The position numbers and the translations under genes are program-made. From positions 744,001-808,000 of the forward strand of contig JAGVVL010000027.1 of the NCBI GenBank assembly GCA_018287875.1: DNA of 64,000 bases. Reading direction: 5' to 3'. Under the pieces are notes generated by a model, which made no database searches, was not told where the DNA came from, and saw nothing but the letters and a program-made list of their open reading frames with translations. Numbering within the stretch: position 1 is the first letter of the stretch; the number at the start of each line of letters is the position of its first letter. Below, piece by piece: positions 10,678 to 20,696 of the stretch. The DNA is from Nigrospora sphaerica. Its lineage: Eukaryota > Ascomycota > Sordariomycetes > Amphisphaeriales > Apiosporaceae.

Positions 10678-10874
10678 TGTGACGGCGCTGGCAACTGTAC
10701 AGTGATGGAACAGGTGGTGGACACTGGCAGAAGGGAGGGCCTGTGCGTCCTAGGGTACTTAGATACCTTGAGACTGCCAGAGCCATCGTGTGTTTTCCTT
10801 CTTTTCTTCCTCACGTTGCTATCCTCAGTCAATCTACGATCAGTTGTCGACTTGTCCAACTGCGTGCCGTGACA
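10678..10874 (+). repeat. 3' LTR of the deleted Gypsy element
   Basis: This 197-bp sequence starts TGTGACGGCG and ends GCCGTGACA, directly after a polypurine tract. A truncated copy lies at 30182-30363 in reverse orientation. TG...CA ends, size and position identify it as an LTR. Confidence 0.75.
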
Positions 10875-10875
10875 T

Positions 10876-10995
10876 TGATGCGTAAAAGGTAGGGGACCTG
10901 CCAGTTGACAGATCCTGTTCTTAATAGCCTATGTATGTCCACGGTATCCAGTTTAGCAGACTAGGTTATTGTCCCCCCCGTGGTGGCACGCATCA
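10876..10995 (-). mobile_element. Solo LTR-like repeat, family a, copy 1
   Basis: A 120-bp repeat runs from TGATGCGTAAAAGG to CACGCATCA and is the inverted copy of 15616-15736 and 35048-35165. It lies one base after the Gypsy 3' LTR. The flanks GACAT and GAACG differ, so the target duplication is lost or mutated here. Confidence 0.65.
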
Positions 10996-13900
10996 GAACG
11001 ATAGGATGGAAACAAGCAGGCAAATGGGCTGATCGGGTGACGTGATGAGGATCGATTTGAAAATTGAACACAGGCTATATCCTGCTTTTATAGACCATTC
11101 GTTTCTAATTCCGATAGAATATCTTCATTACATTCTCCCTCCTTATTCTGCGGCATGATTGGCAACCGGCCGCCTACAGCCTACCATGACCCTTTCTGTC
11201 TCGTGCCGGAAAAAGAGGGGGCGGAATCCACTATCGTCCCAATAATTGTTTAGGCCCCGGCGCTGCTCGACCGAAACGAGTCGTATCATACAGTGCCTCT
11301 GGGAACCTGCATCCTTGGTGCCTCCCCGATAGGTCTACCCGCAGAATATATTGAACTTGGCGTTCCTCTTTTTTGTTTACTACTGGAATAGCTCCAATTT
11401 GATAGCAGGCCCTGACGCCGCATTGGTGGAAAAACAGAAGTTGTAGCCCATTGCAAAAGCCTAACCAGAAACGGGGGTTTGCAGATTTGAGCCGAGTAAA
11501 AGTGGTATATAGTTGGGGGGTTAAACCGCCCACATCCTGTGCGCTGTCTTATTCACCTTCCTATCTAGGATAACTGCATGAAAGAAGTGAGACTAGGAGT
11601 TGGGCAAGAGCCAGGGAAAAATCCTGTAAGGCCGGGGATGCGGAAGCTCATGGAAAGTAAGCGGGCAGAGTCACCGCATTGTCTTAGTGCCTATTACCCC
11701 AGCGTCGCCCGCGATACATTGTGTATACAAAGACGAAAGCTTCACAGCCCAGTGTTATGGCATCTGGTAAGAACCATACGAACAAGCCGATTCCAACAGC
11801 CCATAGAAACTCGCGCGTTGGTAGGTTCATACACAAAACAGCTCTGTAGCTCTTTGCATTGTCGCAAAAATGGGCTACAGCCGGAACTTGAGCCCAGACT
11901 CCCAGATTCAATTCCATTTTTCAGATAGTTTCTGAGTCAGTTAGACGTCCAATTAGCCACTAAATCTCCAGCAAGGAAAAAAGCATATATAGGGCGAGGA
12001 CCGTTTACCAACATAAGGATTTTTAGGGCTTGCCTTGTATTTGCGACGGATGGTAGGTGAAGTGTGATGACAAAACAAACGGGAAGGAGTGGGAACACGA
12101 AAAAATTGGATAGGGATTTTACAGTGCGAGGTGGAACCTTTTATCAGTAGAGTACCAGATTCACGGAGCCGCAGCATTGTTCGGGAGGAGGGAATTTGGA
12201 GATCGAACCACCCTGTAGTAAGTAGAGCTTCCATCCACTTTGTGTCAGGCGACCCTACACATAACGTAATTTTGAAATCAAGGATTCGATTGGGTCTTTC
12301 CGTCTCCACTTGACCCCACTTGTGGTTTCTCTTAACTGGACGGATCAACCGGCACGCGATTTCAAGCCAGGTGTCAAAGCGGTGGTGTGGGCAGGCTATG
12401 TGGCCCTGATTTAGCTGGACAACCAGCACGAACGGACGAACTTAGATAACCGGACAAATACTGTCCAGCGTCGGGGACCAGAGGTCTTCCCTCCATCCAA
12501 TCGAATCCCAAATCCAGTGAAGCCTTATCCCATTAAAGCATAAGGAATCGAGGTAATACAGTACTACAGATGGCACCGTAGGGCTGCAGTGGCCTAGCCA
12601 CAGAACAAACCAGACCTGATCGAGTCTGTAGACGGTTTTCCATGTCAAAAACTGTTTTGAAGGAAAGATAAGAACAGGGGGTAAGCTTACTAGACAATAT
12701 GCACTTCTGTGGCAGTCACGGCACATGACCAAGCCTTAAAAACAATTGGTACCGACTAGCCTCAAGGAAAAATAACCGCCGAATCACCCCTGTCGCGATT
12801 AGTGGGGTTCCCGTCGTAACGGGTCCTACCCGACTGACAGCCAGGACCGTTCCATCAGTGTACTCATATGTTCCTATTGTTACTTAGTCTGTTTAATATG
12901 GGTTCTACTTCCATACAAAAATATTGCCACTTTCATATACAACTGCCTTTGCTTCAATTATAGACGCCATGAATGTAGGCTAACTCTTCTTCCGCCAAAT
13001 TTACTGTAAGCTAATGCATGCTTTTTATACTCAACTGACATTGGACAAACAACACGTTGAAAGTACTAGTCCAATAGGTACAACATGGCTCTCCTGTAAC
13101 GACCGCCCCGGGCTACCCGAGAACGTTGCCAAGTGTAGTCCTCTCCATACTTTAGCCGGAAGCAATGGGGGCTCCAGTCTCCCTGTGTACCAAAAGGGGA
13201 ATTCGTACTTAAGTCATGACTCAGAGCAGTTACCAGGTCTGAAGTCAATAATGGATACTGGATTGCTGTGCTCCGATTGGTCTAGACCCCCGGTCTGTAG
13301 AATAGGCTGAACCACACCCCCAGAAATCCAAGTCTTACCGTAGCTGTGTGATCCATAAAATCGTTATCAAGGCCAATCAGGTACTAGCTAGCCGCAAAGC
13401 AAACAGCCAGGTCCTTGGCGCTTTTCACCTACCCCGCAGCATCAAATTAAAGAAACATCTTTTCTCCACCAGCAGACCTCTGCTTGTGAAATCAGCATTG
13501 TTCTAATAAGAATTATGACGGCAGGGCGAATGTGCTGAAATTCATGATGAAAATGGTCGGCTAGTTGCTTGAGAGGGGTTTCTGTGGAAGTGATGTTCAT
13601 GGTTTGTAGTTAACTTAGATTTTATCGCTACTACCAATATTCCATCGGCAACACCAGCGCTTGCCAATGAGACTAGCACTGAGAGAAACAGAGAGTACAC
13701 CATAGGATGCGTAGCATAGTGATGTGTTTTAGTCTTGGCCATGTATAAATCAAAAAAACGTACGATACCTGGCCACGTGAAGTGGTCCGACCCGCTCCTG
13801 AGGGACCGCGTGAACAGCCGAATGCATTGTAACGCCGATACCAGACAGGGAGCTGGTACTTCTGATACGGAATTTTCAGATTTCAATGTTACAGGACGTG

Positions 13901-14014
13901 GAAAATCTCAGCTGCTGTGCCGTTCACGAGCATGTAAACCATTCTTTGCCCAGATCATCACGCTTTTATTATCTCCCAGCAGCACCCCCAACTGTGGCAA
14001 TATGAGGCTATCAC
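10996..14014. other. 3-kb stretch without recognised genes
   Basis: Mixed-composition sequence with scattered frames up to 158 codons (11953-12429 minus, 11578-11928 plus, 13542-13886 minus). None shows a domain, signal peptide with Cys pattern, or intron logic. No repeat shared with the rest of the window was spotted. It may be old, mutated transposon or gene sequence. Confidence 0.4.
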
Positions 14015-14029
14015 CAGTTCGCCTGTCAG
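14015..14029. repeat. 15-bp target-site duplication, 3' side of LINE
   Basis: CAGTTCGCCTGTCAG here is identical to 19060-19074. The pair brackets the LINE exactly and marks the target-primed insertion site. Confidence 0.85.
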
Positions 14030-14382
14030 TTAGTTAGTTAGTTAGTTATATTTAACGCTATTTAATAGGCTTGCTAGGCCTTCACACCCGTAGTGTATAT
14101 AGCGCGCTAGGGACCGTTTAATAACGCCTAGCGTGTCTATCCTCTAGTATCGTGCACTAGGTAGGCGTTCTATGTACAGGCCGTTCCCGTTGCCACCGCC
14201 AGTTGTGGTCGTGTCCGGTGAGAGTGTCAGAGGGGGGGCGATCCGTGAGGGCCGTCCCCGTGCCAATACCTAGCCGCCGAGTAGCGGGTTGGTATGCTTC
14301 ATGCTTTAACGAGCGTGTTTGTAGGGGTTACGGGAGTGTATTAGAGACCCCTTTCGAGGTGTGCTATCCCGGTTGTCGGTGG

Positions 14383-17300
14383 CTAGAGGCCGGAGTTGGT
14401 GGCTCGCTGCCTCTCTAGGCTAGGGCAGATTAGGTCGAACTTCGTTACACGAATAAAGGCCTCGAACTCTTTTGGTGACACTAGTAGGTGTTTCCAGAAG
14501 GTCATCGAGTCCATCTGCGTGGCTGGGGGTCTATCGGGGCCGAAGTGAGGCCATAAGTGTCGAAGCCGCATTGTTTTCCGGCAGTGTGTCATGTGTTCAG
14601 GGGTTTTCTTCCGGCCGCACGAGCATAAGGCCCTAGCTTCTGTGTGTCCGAACTTCCTATGGTACCATTCAAAGTCGCCGTGGCCAGACCTAGCAGCGAG
14701 GAACCGGTGTAGGATGCTTCGAGGCATTGTGAGCCACTTTGAGCAGCGTTTGGTAGCCGCCACCTCAAGGTCTGACCAGCGTTTGTGTCTGGGTCCTTCG
14801 GAAGTCCACCAGCGCTGGAAGAGAGTTTTAGAGGCTTCCTTCGTTGTCCGTTTTACGTACGCGATCGTCGGAGGCCGTTCGGGGCCTGGTGGTGTCATCT
14901 CGGTTCCTAACTTTGCGAGGTGGTCCGCTTCTTCGTTTCCTTGTACCTTGGAGTGTCCTGGGACCCAGTGTACCATGACCCTTGCCGTCCGTGCCAGGGC
15001 TTGGAACTGGATGAAGGCCTTTTGGGAGCTGTCAGCGGGATTGCCCCGGAGGCAGGCCACCACTGAGGTGTTATCGAGGCAGATGTGTATGGGGTGGCGT
15101 TGCAGTCCGAGCCGGAACGCGCCCTTCAAGCCTGCTAAGGCCCCTTCCGCCTCCGCGTCGAAGACCTCCGAAGGTCCTAGCCGTCCCGAGTCGCATTGCA
15201 GCGTGCGCTGGCTCTGGTAGATGACGTACCCCCAGCCTGTGCGCCCTTCGATCTGGGATCCGTCGGAAAAGACTACGACGTCTGTCGGCGGTAGTTCCTG
15301 CCACCACTTCTCAAAGGCCGTGGCTTTTGCCTTCTTCGACATGTCCGCCACCGGCTGTAGGGAGCCAGGTAGGTGTCTCGGGAGCAGGAGTATCGGCCTA
15401 TCAGGCTGTCCGTGCATCCTGTAGGCGCGTTGCAGGCGTGTCCGTACCGGCTGGAGGCCACCAGCGTCCTTGCCCTTTTGTCTTAGCCGCTGCGCTAATC
15501 TCGGGACTAGCGGGTGCGCGGCGTTCACGGAGACTGTCCTGTAGGCCATTCGATGTCTAGCCTTCTCGAGGGCGACCTCGATCGGGGGGAGCCCTGCCTC
15601 TATAGGGAGGGTGCCTGATGCGTGCCACCATGGGGGGGGACAATAACCTAGTCTGCTAAACTGGATACCGTGGACATACATAGGCTATTAAGAGCAGGAT
15701 CTGTCAACTGGCAGGTCCCCTACCTTTTACGCATCAGTGCCGTTCGGGGTCGTCTTCCACACTGGCAGTATGGCCCGGAGGGCCGCGTTCCAGGGCTTCG
15801 ACAGGGTGTCGATGTTCCCTTGTTGGCCTGTGCTAACCGTCTGTGGCCTGTTCACAAGCCGGCTCGTGGGTGTCTTCGTCTTGCCCGGCCACCACGCCTC
15901 TGCCGCGTATAGTAGAGTTGGGAGCACCACTATCGAGACCGCCTTGCGTATCTGCTGGGCAGGAGGGCCATATTTCGTGTTAGCGAGGTTGCGGATGTGG
16001 TTCGCTACCGCTAGGCCTTTCGCAGCCCTAATAGCAGCGTGTTTTTCAAACTTGAGGCGACTGTCAAACCAGACCCCTAGCCAGCGCATCACTGGCTTGT
16101 CGTCTGAGTTCGGGTTAGTAGGTTCAATCACGAAGTTGTGTCTCTGGACCTCTATAGTAGGTCCCGCGTCCTCCTGCCCGCTAGGGGGTCTTCTCCGGGT
16201 GAAATGCATTGCCTCCGCCTTATCCGGGTCGAAGACTGTCTTGTTTTCTAGGCCCCAGTCTAAGAGCTCTCCAACTAGCTCCGTAAGCTGCTTTGTAGTC
16301 GCTTCGTGTGTAGGCCCTTCGCAGCCGATGGCGATGTCGTCCGCGTATCCGAAGTGACTTTGGTCGGTCTTTGGGAAGGCGTCCGCGATCGACAGCATGA
16401 AGAGCACCGGCGAGACTGGGCTCCCCTTGGGGAGGCCGCACTCCGGATGGAAGCAGTCTGACGTGGCCCCGTCTAGGCGCACTCTGGCGCTCCTGTCTGT
16501 GCAAAATGAGATCGCCCAGCGTACTAGGTTCCTTGGCCAGCCTTGTCGTAAGAGGGTAAGTCCAAGTCGGTTTTTCTGGACCGCGTCGAAGGCCCCTTGT
16601 ACGTCTAGCGTAGCCACTGAGAACACTCTCTCCGATTCGAGCGCGTGCTCGATATCGTGAATAAGGCACGCGAGTAGGTCCGTAGCCGATCTCTTAGGCA
16701 GGGCGCCGCACTGTTGGTGGTTGAGGATCCTTTCCCGTAGGGAGATCCGGGCCATGCGTCTCGCTACCAGCCTCTCCAGCCCCTTGCCTAGGCACGAGAG
16801 GAGTGCGATGGGCCGCCACGACTTTGGGGTCGTGTAGTCTGTTTTTCCGGGCTTCTGTAGCATGACGACCTCGGCTGAGCGGAACGCCCGTGGATGATAG
16901 CCTGTCTCAAGGCAGGCTTGGCATAGGGGGGCAAAGACGGGCCCGATAGCTTTCCATGCGGCTTTCAGTAGCCGCACCGTTAGCCCATCGGTTCCGGGGG
17001 AAGTGTTCTTTGTGCCAGTGGTGCATAGCTCGAGTTCCTCGATAGTAATCTCGTCGTTCCACTTAATCGTCCTAGAGGGGACTACGGGCACCTGCAGAGG
17101 GTCGGTAACGATGTCGTCCGTGGGCGAGAAGCGTCGTAGAAGCTTCTCCCCTAATACCTCGCATTTCTCTTTCGCGTCGTCTATCGTGCGCCCGTCGACC
17201 ACCAGTGGCGGGGGCCCGCAGGCCGTGCCCAGTTTATGCCAGGCCACGATGCGGTAAAGGTCTTGGTCTGAGGTGGCTCCGTTGATCAGCCCTCGCCAGT

Positions 17301-18365
17301 ATTGTCGCTTAGCTATCCGCACAGCAGTCCGGAACGCTTTCTTCTCAGCCCAGGCTTCCGCGAGGCTTGAGGCGCGGACCGCGGCTTTATATAGCCTGTG
17401 CTTTATGCCGCAGTCTTCTGTCCACCAGGGCGCGCTGCCGCCCGGCGGTCCTGGGGCCTTACCGGCGCCTCGGACAGCCGTCTTTAGTGTGTCGACTAGG
17501 AAGTCAGCCACATCGTCGATTTCCTCGGGCGTTTTTGTCCTGGGTCTGGGGGCGTGCTTGAGTCCCGCCGTGACCAGTCCTTTAAAGGCTTCGATCTTGT
17601 CCTCTGGGACGGTGAACCTATGGTGGTCCACCCGGATCCTGCCACCGATGGGGAGCGTGACTCGGAGGGCTGAGTGATCGCTAGGGGCTGTGAGTGCATC
17701 GTCCACTATCGAGCTAGCGAACGGGACATTAGAGAAGGCCAGGTCTAGGTGTTGCCCCTATCGTGTGTGGCCCTGGCGTATTCTCCAATGAAGGAGAGGC
17801 CATGCGCCGCCGCCCAGGTAGCAGTAGAGCGTCCGGCGCTGTTTTCTTCGTTGGGGGTGCAGAACTGCCAGACACTGCTAATAGCGTTGAAGTCCCCTAC
17901 CACGAGAAATCTGCGGTTAGGGGGTGTGTATCTGTGGAGTTCGTGGTGCCACTGTGGGTTGCGGCGATCTCGATACATCGTCATGATGGTGTAGCCGTTA
18001 ATTACCATCCAGATGGTGAATTTGGTCGGAAAGCATATGAGCTGTTTCGCGTTAAGGGTGCCGTCTTTACGGACGTACATTTGGGCCCTAGGTCTATCTT
18101 GCTTATTCGTCCAGCGGGAGACGGACGAGTAAAGCTTATAGTGGGCGTGTGTTACTGCGAGCGGGCCATGTTGGTCGCTGCCCCATGCCGGTTCGGTCAC
18201 GCAGACGACGTCCACCTTCTGGGAGGCGCATAGTTCTAGGAAAGCCTCGTGGGACGGCCTCGAGCGGGCGACGTTTTGGTATGCGATCGCTAGGGGCCTG
18301 TCTTTATCGCTTCTGCCCCTTGCCCGGAATTGCCTCCGGGGTCTACTCGCTATCGAGTAATTCAT
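14383..18365 (-). pseudogene. LINE ORF2: endonuclease, reverse transcriptase, RNase H
   Basis: In order from 18365: AP-endonuclease (AIAYQNVARS, VTEPAWGS, VVGDFNAISSVW, then APSDHSALRV), reverse transcriptase (LQKPGKTD.., TLDVQGAFDAV, GLPKGSPVSP, FGYADDIAIG) and RNase H (VVFSDGSQIEG, DAEAEGALAG, CLDNTSVV, ADHLAKLG), ending in a CSCGRKK..H..C motif. The frame breaks at about 17750: ACCTAG occurs where ACC CTA is expected between the endonuclease and its SDH motif, one C missing. A 121-bp solo LTR then splits the reverse transcriptase-RNase H linker at 15616-15736; removing it and one duplicated GTGCC rejoins the frame. Apart from these two lesions ORF2 is open, so the element is fairly young. 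Confidence 0.9.
15616..15736 (+). mobile_element. Solo LTR, family a, copy 2, inside LINE ORF2
   Basis: A 121-bp repeat with ends TGATGCGTGCC and TTTTACGCATCA, flanked by GTGCC at 15611-15615 and 15737-15741. The 5-bp target duplication is perfect and precise removal restores the LINE reading frame. The same sequence recurs at 35048-35165 and, inverted, at 10876-10995. LTR-like TG...CA ends and the 5-bp duplication favour a solo LTR or very small LTR element over a TA-type MITE. Confidence 0.8.
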
Positions 18366-18490
18366 TAACGTGCGAAGGTAGCGAGTCGAGTAGGCGGCTA
18401 GAAGGCGCCCTGCAACGGGTCGATCGACGTTGGATTTCTGCTAAGGCCTTCGTCGGGGAGTCCGGGAGATCGGTTAGGTCGATATCGCCC

Positions 18491-19059
18491 TCATGGTCCC
18501 TGGGGGGAACCTGCAGCGAAAATGGTAGGCTGCGTCGGGGTGGAAGGCCGCCCCTCGGGGCAGCCGTTATTCGTTTCGTAGGCTGTGACCCTTGCCCCCT
18601 TCGGGGTTGTAGGCACGGTAGGAACGGTAGGGGCTTCAGCCTGGTTGGCTAGTCGAGTAGTCTCGGGGGCTTGATCACCGAGCAGCTCAGGGTGGGCAGC
18701 CCTGTAGAGCTGTTCTCCGGCGGATCTGAAGGACGCCCTCTGCTTTTTCGTAGGGTGCACCATCTTGCCGTTCTTCCGTACCGGCTTAGCGGGGCAGCCC
18801 TCGTGGTCTGCGGGCTGTGGTGCGTGACAGTTAACGCACTTCGGGGGTCGTTGGCAGGGGCCCGCGTGCGTCTTCTCCCCGCAGGTCACGCATCGGGGGT
18901 CCCTAGCGCAGTTGCGCCCAGAGTGCCAGCCCTGGCAGCCTGGGTCGTGTCTGTGGATGGCCGGGGCTTTATCGATAAGCCTGGCCATCACTGACGAGCC
19001 GAAGAGCTTGAAAGGCCGGACCTTCTCGGTGAAGGAGACGATGAGTGTGACGAAGCCTA
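18491..19059 (-). pseudogene. LINE ORF1 C-terminal part (zinc-knuckle Gag-like)
   Basis: The frame starts at the 5' truncation and holds Cys/His clusters such as CQGWHSGRNC, CVTCGEKTHAGPC and CVNCHAPQPADHEGC, the RNA-binding knuckles of LINE ORF1 proteins. A Pro/Thr-rich tail follows. The N-terminal half is lost. It ends 125 bp before the first ATG of the ORF2 frame. Confidence 0.8.
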
Positions 19060-19074
19060 CAGTTCGCCTGTCAG
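19060..19074. repeat. 15-bp target-site duplication, 5' side of LINE
   Basis: Identical to 14015-14029; see the LINE entry. Confidence 0.85.
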
Positions 19075-19339
19075 GTCACGTGAGGAGTTACAGGAACCTG
19101 ATATAGGCCCTGTGGAGCATGTGGGGAGCAATCCCCAGCTACGGGTACATAGACTGCCATCTCTGGCTCTTTCTTTTTTCCTTTCTAATGGATAACCTTG
19201 AACCTATCGCTTGCCATGCCTCCCCCAGTATGATATCAATCAAGTTGGCTTTACCCTTGATGTTGTTACACTGTATTCATCCTCTAATTATACCCACTTT
19301 CTCGGCTATCCTTTTGTCTTCACCGCTCTCAAGATCGAA

Positions 19340-19720
19340 ATGAAGCTCTCCTCAGCCGTTGCTGCCAGTTTCATGGCTCACTTCCTGTCTTGCGCCACTG
19401 CATTCCCTACCACCTCGATAGAACCGGATAAAACCAATTTCTACCAGGCGTCTGGCATGACGGATATGCAAGACGGCACCTATGCCCTTATCTATGACAG
19501 CAATGGCGACCCTAAGATTATTTTCACTCCGCCCGGCAGAGCCATGTCAGTAGGACGTGCTTTCAACACAACTTCTCCCCCTCGGACATTAATTAGCAGA
19601 GAAGAAGGCTGCGACAACTTCAAGCTCAATCCGCGTGACACAGACTCGGCCAACGCAGATCTCCAAGCTGCCTGTGGCGACGGATTGATACGTGACGGAC
19701 CTGGGACCCTGCCAATCTAG
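19340..19720 (+). pseudogene. Small secreted protein, 3' end replaced by a repeat
   Basis: The ATG at 19340 opens a clear signal peptide (MKLSSAVAASFMAHFLSCAT, cleavage near residue 21). The mature part is neutral with an EEGCDNFKLNPRDTDSANADL segment ending in AACGDG. From 19686 the frame runs into a repeat also present at 26897-27068, so its last 11 codons are repeat sequence. The native C-terminus, probably with partner cysteines, is displaced or lost. No family could be named. It looks like a secreted effector-type gene disabled by insertion. Confidence 0.5.
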
Positions 19721-19857
19721 GGCAGCTGTCAAGGCCCTGCCACCTGATGAAGTGGGGGCCGTGTGTTCGAGAGTAAATAATCCCAGCAGCGCCGCCAGCG
19801 CCGCAGCAGATAGCTTGATCTTCACCTTCTGTTTGACCCCCTCTGCTTTTCGTGTCA
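19686..19857 (-). mobile_element. LTR-like repeat, family d, copy 1
   Basis: A 172-bp sequence with ends TGATACGTGACGG and TTTTCGTGTCA, the reverse complement of 26897-27068. The flanks CGGAT and CCTGC show no target duplication. Its internal frame is shared by both copies but is probably fortuitous. Confidence 0.6.
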
Positions 19858-20110
19858 CCTGCATTTGAGAACCAACCACAGCGAATACCAGCTCTACGCC
19901 ACTAGATAGCCCAACCACATGGAGAACGCCTAGCCACAAACGGACGATTACCTACAGGGACAGAAAACGGTCCGCCGTATCCCGTACGAAATTATATGAT
20001 AAAGCACCAAGCATTGCACTGATCCCGTGGCATGGATCAGTGTGCTGACTCCTGAGCCAACTGTATTGGGTCAGTAGGGACACTGGTGAGCCAACACCAA
20101 AGGATCAGTT

Positions 20111-20229
20111 GGATCCATGGTGATCCAAGGTGATCCATGGTGATCCAAGGTGATCCATGATGATCCAAGGTGATCCATGGTGATCCAAGGTGATCCAAGG
20201 TGATCCATGGTGATCCAAGGTGATCCAAC
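20111..20229. repeat. 10-bp minisatellite GGTGATCCAW
   Basis: About a dozen tandem 10-bp units alternate CCATGG- and CCAAGG-type endings, giving a 20-bp higher-order period. Units are contiguous with no spacers, so this is not a CRISPR array. The GGATCC/CCATGG symmetry makes the array rich in short palindromes. Confidence 0.85.
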
Positions 20230-20423
20230 GGTATCAGTGAGGGAATGATTTGGCTTAAAAGGCAGAAGGATTTCTTACCTAGACAGTCATTACCATGATC
20301 AATCTAAGCATCTATCTTACCTATAGATGGGCTGATGCGAACCTTCCTTCTTAAGTTAGGTGACCTCCATTTGGCCACCCTCCACTTTTGGCCACCCTTA
20401 GCTTGACCGTATTAAAATCAATC
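20230..20423. other. Spacer, nothing recognised
   Basis: Short AT-rich spacer between the minisatellite and the family-c LTR piece. Confidence 0.4.
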
Positions 20424-20577
20424 TGATGCGTGGATGGCATCCTGGGTCCAGAACTGGAGGGGTCCTGCGTGGTGGACTAGGCATAATTCGTCAGATAGAA
20501 CAATATATCTGCTGCCCCTCACTGCCAGAACTGGCAGCGAGGCACGCCTTCTTCTACAGATCACTTTGACCCCATGC
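20424..20577 (+). repeat. LTR-like repeat, family c, truncated copy
   Basis: It starts TGATGCGTGGATGGC and follows 29971-30130 closely, with a short internal deletion, up to TTTGACCCCATGC. There it joins a family-b LTR piece directly. The join is a recombination scar between two LTR families. Confidence 0.65.
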
Positions 20578-20696
20578 GATACGTGGCGGGGGTACGTAAA
20601 CAGATAATAAGGTGCGGTATCCTTGTCAAGAAGGGGTCCTGCTACCCCACCTACCTAATTGGGATCGCACTATAGATAGTTTCCTGCCCTGCCAGC
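20578..20696 (+). repeat. LTR fragment, family b
   Basis: From GATACGTGGCGGGGGTA it matches the first about 120 bp of the 183-bp LTR at 48385-48567, then stops where the Gypsy reverse transcriptase remnant begins. Confidence 0.65.

Larger units (their letters stand above)
8803..10874 (+). mobile_element. Gypsy-type LTR element, internally deleted derivative
   Basis: In order: a gag fragment (8803-9231), an abrupt junction at about 9300-9350, the integrase core (9347-10012), the integrase C-terminus (10064-10273), a chromodomain (10301-10513), a polypurine tract (GGAAGGGGGGG) and the 3' LTR (10678-10874). Protease, reverse transcriptase, RNase H and the zinc-binding start of integrase are missing, and the 5' LTR is absent. 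The element is therefore a dead deletion derivative of a chromodomain Gypsy (chromovirus). Confidence 0.8.
14030..19059 (-). mobile_element. Non-LTR retrotransposon (LINE), 5'-truncated
   Basis: A 5.0-kb minus-strand element is bracketed by a perfect 15-bp target duplication. Its 3' end (low coordinates) is a short (TAAC)n tail at 14030-14046, as LINEs made by target-primed reverse transcription often have. The 5' end starts inside ORF1, the usual truncation. ORF1 has zinc knuckles; ORF2 has endonuclease, reverse transcriptase, RNase H and a C-terminal Cys/His motif, so it belongs near the Tad/CgT1-type fungal LINEs. It is interrupted by a solo LTR at 15616-15736 and by a one-base frameshift near 17750. 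Confidence 0.92.

Noticed and set aside
11953..12429. 158-codon minus frame in the 11-14 kb region
   Set aside because: No domain, no codon-use signal I could see and no intron logic. Kept only as part of an unassigned stretch.
14591..15220. 209-codon plus frame across the LINE
   Set aside because: Shadow of the LINE RNase H region on the other strand.
20111..20229. Possible CRISPR-like array
   Set aside because: Units are contiguous 10-bp repeats without unique spacers, in a eukaryotic context.
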